NCBI RefSeq assembly: GCF_006517255.1
Contig: NZ_CP041185.1
Coordinates: 2,914,001-2,978,000, forward strand
Direction: 5' to 3'
DNA length: 64,000 nucleotides
Source of the DNA: Janthinobacterium tructae
GTDB taxonomy: Bacteria; Pseudomonadota; Gammaproteobacteria; Burkholderiales; Burkholderiaceae_D
This document shows, one piece after another, positions 7,145 to 16,529 of the stretch. The notes under the pieces are model-generated. The model was not told the origin of the DNA, did not search any database, and was given only the letters and a program-made list of their open reading frames with translations. Within the stretch, counting starts at the first letter, position 1. Each line of letters begins with the position of its first letter. The position numbers and the translations under genes were made by a program.

Positions 7145-9241
7145 CTATTGCGCGCCCACCAGGCTGGTGACGCGGATGGTCTTGGTTTCCGGCACTTCCG
7201 CATGCGACAGCACCTTCAGTTGCGGCAAGGCGCGGCGCAGGAAACGCGACAGCAGGGCGCGCAGCGGCGCCGGCACCAGCAGCACCGGCGTCAGGCCCAG
7301 CGCCTCCTGCTGCTGCGCGGCCAGGCCTGCCTGGTGCGCGATGGTATCGGCCAGGCCCGGCTCGATGCCGGCGCCGTCGCCGCCGTTGCCCATCGCTTGC
7401 ATCAGCAGGCGCTCCAGGCGGCTGTCGAGGGTCATCACGGACAATTCGGCAGCACCGGGGAACAGTTGCTGCACGATGGCGCGGCCCAGGGATACACGCA
7501 CCAGCGCCGTCAGCTCGTTCGGGTCTTGCGTATTGACTGTATGCTCAGCCAGGGTTTCGATGATAGTGCGCATGTCGCGGATGTGCACGCCTTCGGCCAG
7601 CAGGTTCTGCAGCACTTTTTGCAGGGTCGACAGCGACAGCATCTTCGGCACCAGGTCTTCCACCAGGCGCGGCGCATCCTTGCCCAGGTGATCGAGCAGC
7701 GACTGCACTTCCGCGCGGCCCAGCAGTTCGGAAGCGTGCGAGGTGATCAGGTGGTTCAAGTGCGTGGCCACTACGGTGCCCGCATCGACCACCGTGTAGC
7801 CCATCGATTGCGCCTGGTCGCGCAAGCTGGCGTCGATCCAGGTGGCAGGCAAGCCGAACGCGGGATCGCTGGTGGCCACGCCCGGCAAGGCGCCGCTGGC
7901 CATGCCGGGATTAATCGCCAGGAACTGCCCGTTGAACGCTTCGCCCACGCCCACTTCCACGCCCTTGAGGGTGATGCGGTAGGCGGAGGGTTTGAGCTCC
8001 AGGTTGTCGCGGATATGCACGGGCGGCGCCAGGAAACCCACTTCCTGGGCAAATTTCTTGCGGATGCCCTTAATGCGTTTGAGCAATTCGCCGCCCTGCG
8101 TCTTGTCGACCAGGGGGATCAAACGATAACCCACTTCCAGGCCCAGGGTATCGACGGGCATGATGTCTTGCCAGCTGGCTTCTTCCTGCTCGGGCGCCAC
8201 GGTCGCTGGCGGCACGTCGGCCGGTTTCTCTGCCGCCTCTTTTTCCTGCGTGCGCTTCTTGCTGATCAAATAGGCGGAACCGGCCAGCAGCGAGGCCAGC
8301 AGGATGAAGACCATGTTCGGCATGCCCGGAATCAGGCCCATGCCGCCGATGATGCCGGCGGTGATATACAGTACTTGCGGTTTCGCAAACAATTGACCGA
8401 CCAGCTGGGTGCCGATGTCCTGGTCGCTGGCCACGCGCGAGACGACGATACCGGCCGCCGTGGAAATGATCAGCGAAGGAATCTGCGCCACCAGGCCGTC
8501 ACCGATGGCCAGCAGGGTGTAGTTCTTGAGTGCATCGGCAAAGCCCATGTCGTGCTGCAACAGGCCCACCAGCAAGCCGCCGACGATATTGATGACGGTG
8601 ACCATGATGCCGGCGATGGCGTCGCCGCGCACGTATTTGCTGGCACCGTCCATGGCGCCATAGAATTCCGCTTCCTGCGCCACTTCCGTGCGGCGGCGGC
8701 GCGCTTCGTCCTCGCCGATCAGGCCGGCGTTCAGATCGGCATCGATGGCCATCTGTTTACCAGGCATGGCGTCCAGCGCGAAGCGGGCACCCACTTCGGC
8801 GATACGGCCCGCACCCTTGGTCACCACGGTAAAGTTGATGATGGTCAAGATGATAAACACCACGATACCGACCGTGTAGTTGCCTCCGATCAGGAAGTGG
8901 CCGAACGCCTCGATCACTTTACCGGCCGCGTCGGCGCCCGTATGGCCTTCCGTCAGCACCACGCGCGTGGACGCCACGTTCAGCGACAGGCGCAGCATGG
9001 TCGACACCAGCAAAATGGTCGGGAAGGCCATGAAGTCGAGCGGCTTGACCGTGTACAGCGCCGTCAGCAGCACGATGATGGACAGCGCGATATTGAAACT
9101 GAAGAAAATGTCGAGGATGAAGGCTGGCAGCGGCAGCACCATCATCGCCAGCAGCATGATGATGATGATAGGCGCGGCGATGCCCTTGCTGGCGTTGCTG
9201 CTCATTCCGCTGAGCCAGGCTGGCAATCTCAGGCCGTTCAT
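7145..9241 (-). CDS. flhA: Flagellar export gate protein FlhA
   Basis: A 698-residue FHIPEP-family protein, full length. The N-terminal half holds about eight membrane segments and the conserved loop with GARFALDAMPGKQMAIDADLNAG. The C-terminal cytoplasmic part begins near residue 330 and forms the docking ring for chaperone-cargo complexes. FlhA is the proton-coupled core of the flagellar type III export gate. It overlaps flhB by 4 bases (ATGA), so the two are translationally coupled, which matches their partnership in the export apparatus. Confidence 0.97.
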   Translation of the reverse strand: MNGLRLPAWLSGMSSNASKGIAAPIIIIMLLAMMVLPLPAFILDIFFSFNIALSIIVLLTALYTVKPLDFMAFPTILLVSTMLRLSLNVASTRVVLTEGHTGADAAGKVIEAFGHFLIGGNYTVGIVVFIILTIINFTVVTKGAGRIAEVGARFALDAMPGKQMAIDADLNAGLIGEDEARRRRTEVAQEAEFYGAMDGASKYVRGDAIAGIMVTVINIVGGLLVGLLQHDMGFADALKNYTLLAIGDGLVAQIPSLIISTAAGIVVSRVASDQDIGTQLVGQLFAKPQVLYITAGIIGGMGLIPGMPNMVFILLASLLAGSAYLISKKRTQEKEAAEKPADVPPATVAPEQEEASWQDIMPVDTLGLEVGYRLIPLVDKTQGGELLKRIKGIRKKFAQEVGFLAPPVHIRDNLELKPSAYRITLKGVEVGVGEAFNGQFLAINPGMASGALPGVATSDPAFGLPATWIDASLRDQAQSMGYTVVDAGTVVATHLNHLITSHASELLGRAEVQSLLDHLGKDAPRLVEDLVPKMLSLSTLQKVLQNLLAEGVHIRDMRTIIETLAEHTVNTQDPNELTALVRVSLGRAIVQQLFPGAAELSVMTLDSRLERLLMQAMGNGGDGAGIEPGLADTIAHQAGLAAQQQEALGLTPVLLVPAPLRALLSRFLRRALPQLKVLSHAEVPETKTIRVTSLVGAQ

Positions 9242-10434
9242 GGTGTACTTCCTTTATTCTTGTCTGCCGCGTCTGCTGCGGCCTTGATCTGCGATGCGGG
9301 GTCGAGCGGATCGAGCTCGGGCGGCACGTCGAGTTTCTTCGGCTTGTCGGGACGCTGGCCATGGCCGCTGCCGTAGCTGCGCAGCTGGAACACGTAGGCC
9401 AGCACTTCGGCCACGGCGCCATACAGCGCCTCGGGGATCTCGTCGCCGATGTCCGTGTGCTGATACAGCGCACGCGCCAGGGCCGGCGCTTCGAGGATGG
9501 CGACCTTGTGTTCGCCGGCCAGTTCACGGATCTTCGCCGCCACCTCGTCGATGCCCTTGGCCACCACCTGCGGCGCGCCGCGCGAATTCTCGCCATACTT
9601 CAGGGCCACCGCGTAGTGGGTAGGATTGGTCACCACCACGTCGGCCGTCGGCACGTCGGCCATCATGCGGCGGCGCGACATTTCATGCTGCATCTGGCGT
9701 ATCTTCGCCTTGATCTGCGGATTGCCGTCCGACTCCTTCGCCTCTTGCTTGACTTCCTGCAAGGACATTTTCATCTTGTTAGCGTAGTGCCACATCTGGT
9801 ACGGGCCGTCGATGGCGGCGATCAGGCCCAGCGCGCCCACGATCAGCAAAAAGGCCGTGATCAGCAGGCTGATCAGATGGGCAGAACCGGCGCGCAAGGA
9901 TTCGACCGACAGGCCCAGCACGGCGTCTTTCTGGTGCTGCATCACCATCCAGGCGACGACGCCGACGACGAGCGTCTTGGCGATGGCCTTGAGCAACTCC
10001 ACCAGCGCATTCTTCGAAAACATATTGCCCAGGCCGCGAATCGGGTTGAGCTTGCCAAAATTGGGGGTGAACGCCTTGGAACTGAACAGCCAGCCGCCCA
10101 CCAGCACGGGCGAGGCCAGGGCGACGAGCATGATGGCCGCGGCGTACGGCAGGCAAGTCAGCAAGACGGAGCCCACGTCGTAGCCGATGCGCAACATCAT
10201 CGCGTCGGGATTGAGGATTTGCTCCCGGTCCAGGGTCAGGCCGGACACCATGACCGCCGTCAGCCGGCGCACGATGGCGTCGCCGGCAAACCACAGGCAG
10301 CAGCCGGACGCCATCAACACCGTAAACGTGGCCACTTCACGCGATCGCGGAACGTCGCCTTCCTCACGCGCCTGCTCGAGGCGCTTCGGTGACGCGGCTT
10401 CGGTCTTTTCTGCGTCGCTGTCTTCCGACATCAA
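9238..10434 (-). CDS. flhB: Flagellar export switch protein FlhB
   Basis: A 398-residue FlhB/YscU-family protein. The N-terminus (DAEKTEAASPKRLEQAREEGDVPRSREV) is diagnostic, four membrane helices follow, and the cytoplasmic domain carries the autocleavage site NPTH near residue 270 (VVVTNPTHYAVALKY). Cleavage there switches export from hook to filament substrates. The C-terminal tail after about residue 355 is Lys/Pro-rich and variable. It is the first gene of the minus-strand flagellar block. Its upstream region contains TTATCGGT at 10493-10500, which on the minus strand resembles a sigma-28 -10 element but lacks a matching -35. Confidence 0.96.
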   Translation of the reverse strand: MMSEDSDAEKTEAASPKRLEQAREEGDVPRSREVATFTVLMASGCCLWFAGDAIVRRLTAVMVSGLTLDREQILNPDAMMLRIGYDVGSVLLTCLPYAAAIMLVALASPVLVGGWLFSSKAFTPNFGKLNPIRGLGNMFSKNALVELLKAIAKTLVVGVVAWMVMQHQKDAVLGLSVESLRAGSAHLISLLITAFLLIVGALGLIAAIDGPYQMWHYANKMKMSLQEVKQEAKESDGNPQIKAKIRQMQHEMSRRRMMADVPTADVVVTNPTHYAVALKYGENSRGAPQVVAKGIDEVAAKIRELAGEHKVAILEAPALARALYQHTDIGDEIPEALYGAVAEVLAYVFQLRSYGSGHGQRPDKPKKLDVPPELDPLDPASQIKAAADAADKNKGSTP

Positions 10435-10570
10435 TCAACTCCGGTGAAGTCCTGCAGCCTGGTTAGGCGCAATACGGACTGGGCATGACACATTATCGGT
10501 TCAAGTGTGCGGACGCCATCGGCGGAACAGGGGCACAATTGCCCTGTATTTCCCTTTGCCTATAAGAAAC

Positions 10571-11569
10571 TTAACGCGATTTGCGCACCTCGGCTTGCTT
10601 TAACGTCTGCTCGATGGCGCCAAACAAGGATTTACCATCATCACCCAACATTTCCAGCCGGACAACATCGCCAAACAGCAAATAGGGCGTACTGGCGACG
10701 CCATCGGCGATCATCTCCTGATTACGTCGCTCAAAAATGCTGGAAAATCCCTTTTTTATTTCCTTGTTGGCGACACCGCCCGCACTGACCACGCTGCCGG
10801 CGCGCGCGTTGCGCGTCCGGCACAGATGGGCGAGCAATTGCGGGTAATTGAAGGCCATGTCGGCGCCCGCGTGGGGCTGGCCCGTCAATTTGCCGTTCAG
10901 GCTGCAGCGCAAGGCGTAATGCACCTTGCCGCCGCGCCAGGCATCGCCCAGCTCATCGGGCGTGATGGCCACCGGCGAGCAGGCCATGGCCGGCTTCGCT
11001 TGCAGGAAACCGTAGCCGCTGGCCTGCTCGTCGGGCGCCAGGTTGCGCAGGGTGATGTCGTTGACCAGCATCAACAGCTTGATGTTCAGGTGCACCTGGT
11101 CCGGCGTCGAGCCCATGGCCACGTCGTCCGTGATGGCGGCGATGCCCGCCTCGTAATCGATGCCCCACTGCTCTTGCGCCAGAGTGATGTCGTCGTGGGC
11201 GCCGAGGAAATCGTCGCTGGCGCCCTGGTACAGGCGCGGTGCCTCGCGCAGATTGGCGGGCGCGTCAACGCCCGCCGCCTTGCAGGCGCGCTCGATCTGC
11301 TGCAGGTACGAGGCGCCAGCCACGCGCAGGCTGCTGCGCGGCAAGGGTGCCATGCAGTTGGCAGGCTCGAAGTCGAAGGCGCGGTGACCGCGGCCACTAT
11401 TGATGGTCTGGTACAGCAAATCGAGCTGGGGCGCGATGAAGCTCCAGTCGTCGAGCGCCTTTTGCAAGGTCGAGGCGATGCCATCGGCCAGGTGGGCCGT
11501 TTTCAGGTCGCGCGAGACGACAGCCAGCTGGCCGTCGCGCGTGCCGTCTTTCAAAGTTGCTAATTTCAT
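10571..11569 (-). CDS. Fumarylacetoacetate hydrolase-family protein
   Basis: A 332-residue protein with the FAH fold: YEAGIAAITDDVAMG, the metal/substrate region GYGFLQAKPAMACSPVAITPDELG, and HAGADMAFNYPQLLAHLCR. FAH-family enzymes cleave C-C bonds in beta-diketo acids, as in tyrosine or homoprotocatechuate breakdown. No other catabolic genes of those pathways are adjacent, so the substrate cannot be inferred. Divalent-metal dependence is expected from the family. It follows rsuA on the same strand but a terminator at 11616-11640 separates them, so it probably has its own promoter. Confidence 0.85.
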   Translation of the reverse strand: MKLATLKDGTRDGQLAVVSRDLKTAHLADGIASTLQKALDDWSFIAPQLDLLYQTINSGRGHRAFDFEPANCMAPLPRSSLRVAGASYLQQIERACKAAGVDAPANLREAPRLYQGASDDFLGAHDDITLAQEQWGIDYEAGIAAITDDVAMGSTPDQVHLNIKLLMLVNDITLRNLAPDEQASGYGFLQAKPAMACSPVAITPDELGDAWRGGKVHYALRCSLNGKLTGQPHAGADMAFNYPQLLAHLCRTRNARAGSVVSAGGVANKEIKKGFSSIFERRNQEMIADGVASTPYLLFGDVVRLEMLGDDGKSLFGAIEQTLKQAEVRKSR

Positions 11570-11615
11570 GTACGGGAAACTTCGTCAAATGCAGGCAGTG
11601 GAGGCTAAAGACGCC

Positions 11616-11640
11616 AAAAAGCCGGGATATCCCCGGCTTT
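11616..11640 (-). terminator. Rho-independent terminator after rsuA
   Basis: The stem AAAGCCGGG / CCCGGCTTT (9 bp) surrounds a 5-base loop at 11618-11640. On the minus strand it is followed by a TTTTT run. It lies just downstream of rsuA and upstream of the FAH-family gene. Confidence 0.8.
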
Positions 11641-11656
11641 GACGGTCAGGAAGAAT

Positions 11657-12367
11657 TTACGCCAGCAGCGCGATCTGCTCGGGCGTGAGGTAGCACCACT
11701 CGCCTTCGGCAATGCCCAGCGATTCCAGCGTCAGGCTGCCGATGGCGGAACGGTGCAGCGCGCTGCAATGGTTGCCGGCGGCGGCCAGCATGCGCTTGAC
11801 CTGGTGGTATTTGCCTTGTTCGAGCACGATTTCCAGCTGGAATTCTCCGCGCTGGACGCAGACGAGGGCGGCCAGCGGGGCCGGTTCATCATGTAATTGC
11901 ACGCCGGCCAATAGCTGCGCCACCAGTTCATCGGTCACGGGCGCTTGCGTGGTAGCCTGGTAAATTTTTGGAACGTGGCGCTTCGGCGACGATTGTGCAT
12001 GGATAAAGGGGCCATCGTCGGACATCAGCAGCATGCCGGTCGTATCGTGGTCGAGCCGGCCGACGGGCTGGACTTCGCGCCAGGTGAATTGTTCCGGCAG
12101 CAGGGTCAGCACGCCAGGGTGATGACTGGGCTTGCGCGAGCATTCGAAGTTGGCGGGCTTGTTCAGCGCCAGGTACAGGTGCGCGCGGTATACCCACTCT
12201 TCTTCAAACACGTGCAGCACCAGGCCTTCGGTCTCGACGGTGGTACGGTAATTGGTCTGGGTGACGCCATCGATGACGACATCGCCATCCTCGATGAGGG
12301 AACGACAATATTTACGGGTGCCAAAACCCTGCGATTGCAGGATGCGGTCTAGGGATAATTTACTCAT
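11657..12367 (-). CDS. rsuA: 16S rRNA pseudouridine synthase (RsuA type)
   Basis: A 236-residue enzyme with an N-terminal S4 RNA-binding domain (LDRILQSQGFGTRKYCRSLI) and a pseudouridine synthase domain containing the catalytic motif GRLDHDTTGMLL. SSPKRHVPKIYQ and the later GKYHQVKRMLAAAGN are typical of RsuA, which makes pseudouridine 516 in 16S rRNA. The start at 12367 (MSKLSLDR) fits the family; an upstream extension is Arg/Pro-rich and implausible. A terminator follows at 11616-11640. Confidence 0.88.
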   Translation of the reverse strand: MSKLSLDRILQSQGFGTRKYCRSLIEDGDVVIDGVTQTNYRTTVETEGLVLHVFEEEWVYRAHLYLALNKPANFECSRKPSHHPGVLTLLPEQFTWREVQPVGRLDHDTTGMLLMSDDGPFIHAQSSPKRHVPKIYQATTQAPVTDELVAQLLAGVQLHDEPAPLAALVCVQRGEFQLEIVLEQGKYHQVKRMLAAAGNHCSALHRSAIGSLTLESLGIAEGEWCYLTPEQIALLA

Positions 12368-12624
12368 GGGCGTGACTTTACCAGAAGCGGCTGGCAGCGT
12401 GAAGCGGCGCCGCGCGCCGCCTGCGCCTGGCGGTGGAGCGCGCGACAGCCTTGCGCAGGCACAGATAAGGCGAAGCACAAGGTGAGATTTCGATATAAAT
12501 GGCCCAATCCTTTGAGATATATCAAGCGCTCGGAATATCGCATTGATAGACTGAAACTTCGTTAGGAATCCGCCTAATGGACTTTAGGAATTGTGGCAGT
12601 CGCCACCCCTCATAAGGACATCGT

Positions 12625-12990
12625 ATGAAGCATACCAATACCATCGCCTTACAAGGCAGCATCGCCGACATGCGCCAGCGCATCGCTGCGGAACAGGCGG
12701 CCATGCACAAGGTCAGACTCGGCGTGGCGCGCTGGCGCAACACCCCAGCGCAGCAGGATGCGGACGCGCCACCATCGCCAGCGAGCCAGACGCACTGGCA
12801 TGCCGATATGCAATGCCAGTTCATGTGCTGGCTGGAACTGGGCGGTTTTGCGCACGCGGATGCGGCAGCCGACAACGTGAGCGCACCCGCCATGGCCGAT
12901 ACGCCGCCCGACTTCAGCGCCAGCTCCGGCAGCAACACAGCAGCGGTGCCGGCCTCCCTGCCCGCGCACTGTAACGGCTGCGCCGCCTGA
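12625..12990 (+). CDS. Small orphan protein of unknown function
   Basis: A possible 121-residue protein, preceded by AAGGACATCGT, a plausible ribosome site. The first 40 residues are helical and charged (SIADMRQRIAAEQAAMHKVRLGVARW). The rest is Ala/Ser/Asp-rich with scattered Cys and His (HWHADMQCQFMCWLELGG near the middle, HCNGCAA at the end). There is no signal peptide and I recognise no family. An overlapping minus-strand reading frame exists but has no ribosome site. A hairpin at 13104-13126 could end the transcript. Confidence 0.45.
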   Translation: MKHTNTIALQGSIADMRQRIAAEQAAMHKVRLGVARWRNTPAQQDADAPPSPASQTHWHADMQCQFMCWLELGGFAHADAAADNVSAPAMADTPPDFSASSGSNTAAVPASLPAHCNGCAA

Positions 12991-13367
12991 GCGCGCCGCC
13001 ATCGAAGCGCCATGCCCTGCCCCCGCATGCCTGTCTTGCCAGCCAGACCAGATCACGCATTGCACGATGCCAGCCCACCCGGCACGGACGACGCACAAAA
13101 GGAAACGGCGGCATTGCGCCGCCGTTCCCAAGCCCCATCGGGACTTCAGTGAGGAATGTAAATTCACTCAAAACCACATCTGCGATGCGGCGAGTAGTTC
13201 CAAGACCTGCCAATCAAGTTAGTACTGACAACATAGTTGATATATCGCCCCTCCTTGAAAAGAACTACGCTGTCACTATAGCCCAAGCAGCCCCTTTTTC
13301 AAGCCAAATTACCATCTTATTGAAAATCATTCTCGACTGGCTTGCCTGCCAGCCAACAGTGATGCCT
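12991..13367. other. Gene-free stretch between the orphan gene and sppA
   Basis: 377 bases with no convincing gene. It holds a 9-bp GC-rich hairpin (AACGGCGGC / GCCGCCGTT, 13104-13126) that may terminate the plus-strand orphan gene, though no T-run follows. A 7-bp hairpin at 13335-13354 lies just past the end of sppA on the minus strand. The middle, about 13150-13330, is AT-richer and without recognisable signals. Confidence 0.4.
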
Positions 13368-14369
13368 TCAACGCAACGCCGGTTGTGACTGCTGCACGGC
13401 CGCCTTCATGGCGCCTGCGCCCATGGCGGCGCCAAATTTCTTCAGCACCCGCTCCGGCAAGCCTTCATGCTGCGTGTAGTCGACGATGTCTTCCGCCTTG
13501 ACGACATCGCGCGCCACGCTGTCGACCGTGCCGAAGTCGTCGGCCAGGCCCATTTCCACGGCTTTCGCACCCGTCCAGTACAGGCCCGAGAAGGTATCGG
13601 GTGTTTCCTTCAGGCGCTTGCCCCGTCCCGTGCGCACCACGTCGATGAATTGCTGGTGGATTTCATTGAGCATGCCTTGCGCATATGCCTTGTGCTTTTC
13701 CGTCAGGGGGCTGAACGGGTCCATGAAGCCCTTGTTCTCGCCCGCCGTCAGCAGCCGGCGCTCGACGCCCACCTTTTCCATCACGCCCGTAAAGCCGAAG
13801 CCATCCATCAGCACGCCGATGGAGCCGACCACGCTGGCCTTGTTGACGTAGATGCGGTCGGCAGCGGCGGCGATGTAATAGCCGCCCGAAGCGCACATTT
13901 CATCGACCACCACATACAAGGGCTTGTCCGGATAGCCCTTGCGCAGGCGCTGCATCTCGTCGACGATCATGCCGGCCTGCACGGGACTGCCGCCCGGACT
14001 ATTAATGTGCAGCACCACGGCCACGGAACCGGCATCGGAAAACGCCTTGTCCAGCGCGGGGATGACGACGGCGGCCGAGCCGCTGCCTTCGGACTCGATG
14101 GCGCCGCTGATGTCGATCAGGGCCGTGTGGCGGCCCAGGGTCTCGCTGTCGTCGGCCGTGTTGTAGTCATAAAACACCCACAGGGCGAACAGCACGATCA
14201 GCAGGCCGAAGATCTTGAAAAAGATGCTCCAGCGGCGGTGCGCGCGCTGCTCCTGCAAAGTGGCAAATACCAGCTTTTCCAGCACGGCGCGCTCCCAGTT
14301 CCCCGCAGGGGCGCCGTGACCGGCGGCTGGCGCGCTGCTGTCCAGCTTGTCATTCGTGTTATCGCTCAT
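13368..14369 (-). CDS. sppA: Signal peptide peptidase SppA (S49 family)
   Basis: A 333-residue S49 protease with one N-terminal membrane helix (about residues 48-65, IFFKIFGLLIVLFALWVFYDY). The catalytic serine lies in EMCASGGYYIA and the general-base lysine in TAGENKGFMDPF. It degrades leader peptides left in the inner membrane after secretion. It has the short, single-domain architecture. It is the last gene of the rluC-gph-Rieske-sppA run, 41 bases after the Rieske gene, an order I recall as common in Burkholderiales. Confidence 0.92.
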   Translation of the reverse strand: MSDNTNDKLDSSAPAAGHGAPAGNWERAVLEKLVFATLQEQRAHRRWSIFFKIFGLLIVLFALWVFYDYNTADDSETLGRHTALIDISGAIESEGSGSAAVVIPALDKAFSDAGSVAVVLHINSPGGSPVQAGMIVDEMQRLRKGYPDKPLYVVVDEMCASGGYYIAAAADRIYVNKASVVGSIGVLMDGFGFTGVMEKVGVERRLLTAGENKGFMDPFSPLTEKHKAYAQGMLNEIHQQFIDVVRTGRGKRLKETPDTFSGLYWTGAKAVEMGLADDFGTVDSVARDVVKAEDIVDYTQHEGLPERVLKKFGAAMGAGAMKAAVQQSQPALR

Positions 14370-14410
14370 GGTTCACTTTGTTTAAATTACAATAATGCCC
14401 GTGCCCGGCT

Positions 14411-14788
14411 TCAGGCCGGCAGCGGCTGGACATACTCATCGGGTTGCCAGTACAGCTGGCCATCGCGCTCGCTCACGGGAATCGGGCGCAAGCGGCCGCC
14501 CTTGCAGGGACCGCCCGCGCAGTAGCCGCTCTCCGGCACATAGATGGCGCCATGCGTCGAACACATCAGGTACAAGCCGCTGGACTCGAAAAACTCGCCC
14601 TCGGCCCAGTCCAGTTCGATCGGTACATGGGCGCAACGGTTCAGGTAGCCATACGCCTTGCCGCCGTGGCGCACGACAAAGCCGGTGGTCGCTTCACCAC
14701 CGGCCGAGACGGGAAAGCGCACGCCCTTGCCGCCATCGGCCAGCGCGTCGGCGGCACAAATCAACACTTCCACAACATCGCTCATCAT
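14411..14788 (-). CDS. Rieske [2Fe-2S] protein
   Basis: A small soluble Rieske-fold protein of about 125 residues. Both cluster-binding motifs are visible: CAHVP (Cys-x-His) and CSTHG (Cys-x-x-His), separated by 17-18 residues. This stand-alone form resembles ferredoxin components of dioxygenases, but no oxygenase gene is adjacent. The start is placed at 14788 because it overlaps the gph stop (ATGA-type coupling); a start three bases later is equally possible. The electron partner cannot be told from the window. Confidence 0.85.
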   Translation of the reverse strand: MMSDVVEVLICAADALADGGKGVRFPVSAGGEATTGFVVRHGGKAYGYLNRCAHVPIELDWAEGEFFESSGLYLMCSTHGAIYVPESGYCAGGPCKGGRLRPIPVSERDGQLYWQPDEYVQPLPA

Positions 14789-15444
14789 GCGTGCTCGCTC
14801 AGCCATTGGTGCAGATCGGCCACCGTGGCGGCCGAATACAGGGGCTTACAAGCCTGCAACTGCTCCACCGGATGCGCCCCATACTCTACGGCAATACCGG
14901 CCGCGCCTGCATTGCTTGCCATCAACAAATCATGACTGGTGTCGCCGATCATCACGGTGCGACGCATATCCTGCCCCAATTCGCGCGTCAGCTCCTGCAG
15001 CATGGCCGGATGGGGCTTGGAAAACGTTTCATCGGCGCAGCGCGTCGCATCGAACAGCGACAGCAGCTTGACGGCATTCAGCGAACGGTTCAGGCCGACA
15101 CGGCTCTTGCCCGTGGCGACGGCCAGAAAGTACGCTTGCTGCGAGAGTTCCTGCAGCATTTCTTGCACGCCGGGAAACAGGGTCAGCTCATGGTCGCGCG
15201 ACAGATAGTGATAGCGGTAGCGTTCGGCCATGCGCGCATGGTATTTCGGCTCCACATCGGGCATCACCAGCTGCATCGCTTCCTGCAAGCCCAGGCCGAT
15301 CACATGCGAGGCCAGCAACTCGGTGGGAATTGGCAAGCCCAGGTCTTTGGCCGACGCCTGGATGCACTTGACGATGGTCGAGGTACTGTCTATCAGGGTA
15401 CCGTCCCAATCGAAGACGATCAGATCAAATTGCTTTCTTGCCAT
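14785..15444 (-). CDS. gph: HAD-family phosphatase (phosphoglycolate phosphatase-like)
   Basis: A 219-residue HAD hydrolase. The nucleophile motif DWDGTLIDS is near residue 12, motif II is VATGKSRVGL (Thr), the conserved Lys is in SKPHPAML, and the acidic motif is MIGDTSHDLLMASNAG. These match Gph-type phosphoglycolate phosphatases, which clear 2-phosphoglycolate, though HAD substrates are hard to predict. The start at 15444 (MARKQFDL) puts the first motif at its usual place; the upstream extension is not conserved-looking. It is translationally coupled to the Rieske gene. Confidence 0.85.
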   Translation of the reverse strand: MARKQFDLIVFDWDGTLIDSTSTIVKCIQASAKDLGLPIPTELLASHVIGLGLQEAMQLVMPDVEPKYHARMAERYRYHYLSRDHELTLFPGVQEMLQELSQQAYFLAVATGKSRVGLNRSLNAVKLLSLFDATRCADETFSKPHPAMLQELTRELGQDMRRTVMIGDTSHDLLMASNAGAAGIAVEYGAHPVEQLQACKPLYSAATVADLHQWLSEHA

Positions 15445-15533
15445 GTTTCCCGACGGCAAAGCCGCCGGCTCCTTGAGAATGAATGATGGCGACTGACTAC
15501 CTTGTGAGTAGTGTCCCCGCACGCGATGGAGAA

Positions 15534-16529
15534 CTATCGTGCGGCAACGGCCAATGGTTTGCCCAAGCTTACCAAGAAACGCTCGCATTCGGCAGCCAGC
15601 GGCGCATTCAGCGTCATCGTCTTGCCCGTCTCCGGATGCGTAAACGTAATCTGGTGCGCGTGCAGGAACATGCGCTTCAGGGCGCCGCGCGTGCTGTCGG
15701 CTTTCAACAAGGCACGGTTGAGGGCAAAGTCGCCATATTTATCGTCGCCCGCGATGGGGAAACCGGACGAGGACAGATGCACGCGGATCTGGTGCGTGCG
15801 TCCCGTCTTCAATTCCGCTTCCAGCAAGGCGAAGTTGTGATATTTATGCAACAGTGAAAACACCGTGTGCGACGCCAGGCCATCGGCCTGCACGGCCACC
15901 CGGCGCTCGCCTTCGGCCGTCGTATATTTATGCAGCGGCAGCTTGATATGCTGGCGCGCATTCTTCCAGTCACCGGCCACCAGCACCAGGTAGCGCTTGT
16001 CCGTGAGGCCGTCGCGCATCTGCTCGTGCAAATTCGTCAGCGCCGTGCGCTTCTTTGCCAGCAACAGCAAGCCGGACGTGTCGCGGTCCAGGCGGTGCAC
16101 CAGTTCCAGGAACTTGGCGTCGGGGCGCGAGGCGCGCAATTGCTCGATCACGCCGAACGAGACGCCCGAGCCGCCATGCACGGCCACGCCGGCCGGCTTG
16201 TCGATGACGAGCAGCTGCGCATCTTCGAAGATGATCTTGAATTCGGCGGCCGGCGCGCCCGTGGGCGCCTTTTCGGCCACGCGCACGGGTGGAATGCGCA
16301 CCACGTCGCCGGCGGCGAGACGGTACAGCTGATCGATACGGCCTTTATTAACCCGCACTTCTCCCGATCGCAAGATCCGGTAGATGTGGCTTTTAGGCAC
16401 TCCCTTGCACACTCTTAATAAGTAGTTGTCGATGCGCTGGCCTGCTTCTTCTTCGGCGATCGTTACGAATTGGGCTTGCGGCTGAACCGGGGGTGTTGAA
16501 GGGGGAACAACATCATTTTGACTCTTCAT
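15534..16529 (-). CDS. rluC: 23S rRNA pseudouridine synthase RluC
   Basis: A 331-residue RluA-family enzyme with an N-terminal S4 domain (QRIDNYLLRVCKGVPKSHIYRILRSGEVRVN) and the catalytic motif VHRLDRDTSGLLLLAK. Conserved GRTHQIRVHLSSSGFPIAGDDKYG follows. RluC makes pseudouridines 955, 2504 and 2580 in E. coli 23S rRNA. It is divergent from rne, the same neighbourhood seen in E. coli. It heads the rluC-gph-Rieske-sppA run. Confidence 0.94.
   Translation of the reverse strand: MKSQNDVVPPSTPPVQPQAQFVTIAEEEAGQRIDNYLLRVCKGVPKSHIYRILRSGEVRVNKGRIDQLYRLAAGDVVRIPPVRVAEKAPTGAPAAEFKIIFEDAQLLVIDKPAGVAVHGGSGVSFGVIEQLRASRPDAKFLELVHRLDRDTSGLLLLAKKRTALTNLHEQMRDGLTDKRYLVLVAGDWKNARQHIKLPLHKYTTAEGERRVAVQADGLASHTVFSLLHKYHNFALLEAELKTGRTHQIRVHLSSSGFPIAGDDKYGDFALNRALLKADSTRGALKRMFLHAHQITFTHPETGKTMTLNAPLAAECERFLVSLGKPLAVAAR

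Noticed and set aside
13326..13340. Fur-like string GAAAATCATTCTC near sppA
   Set aside because: It lies downstream of sppA, not near a promoter, and matches only part of the Fur core.
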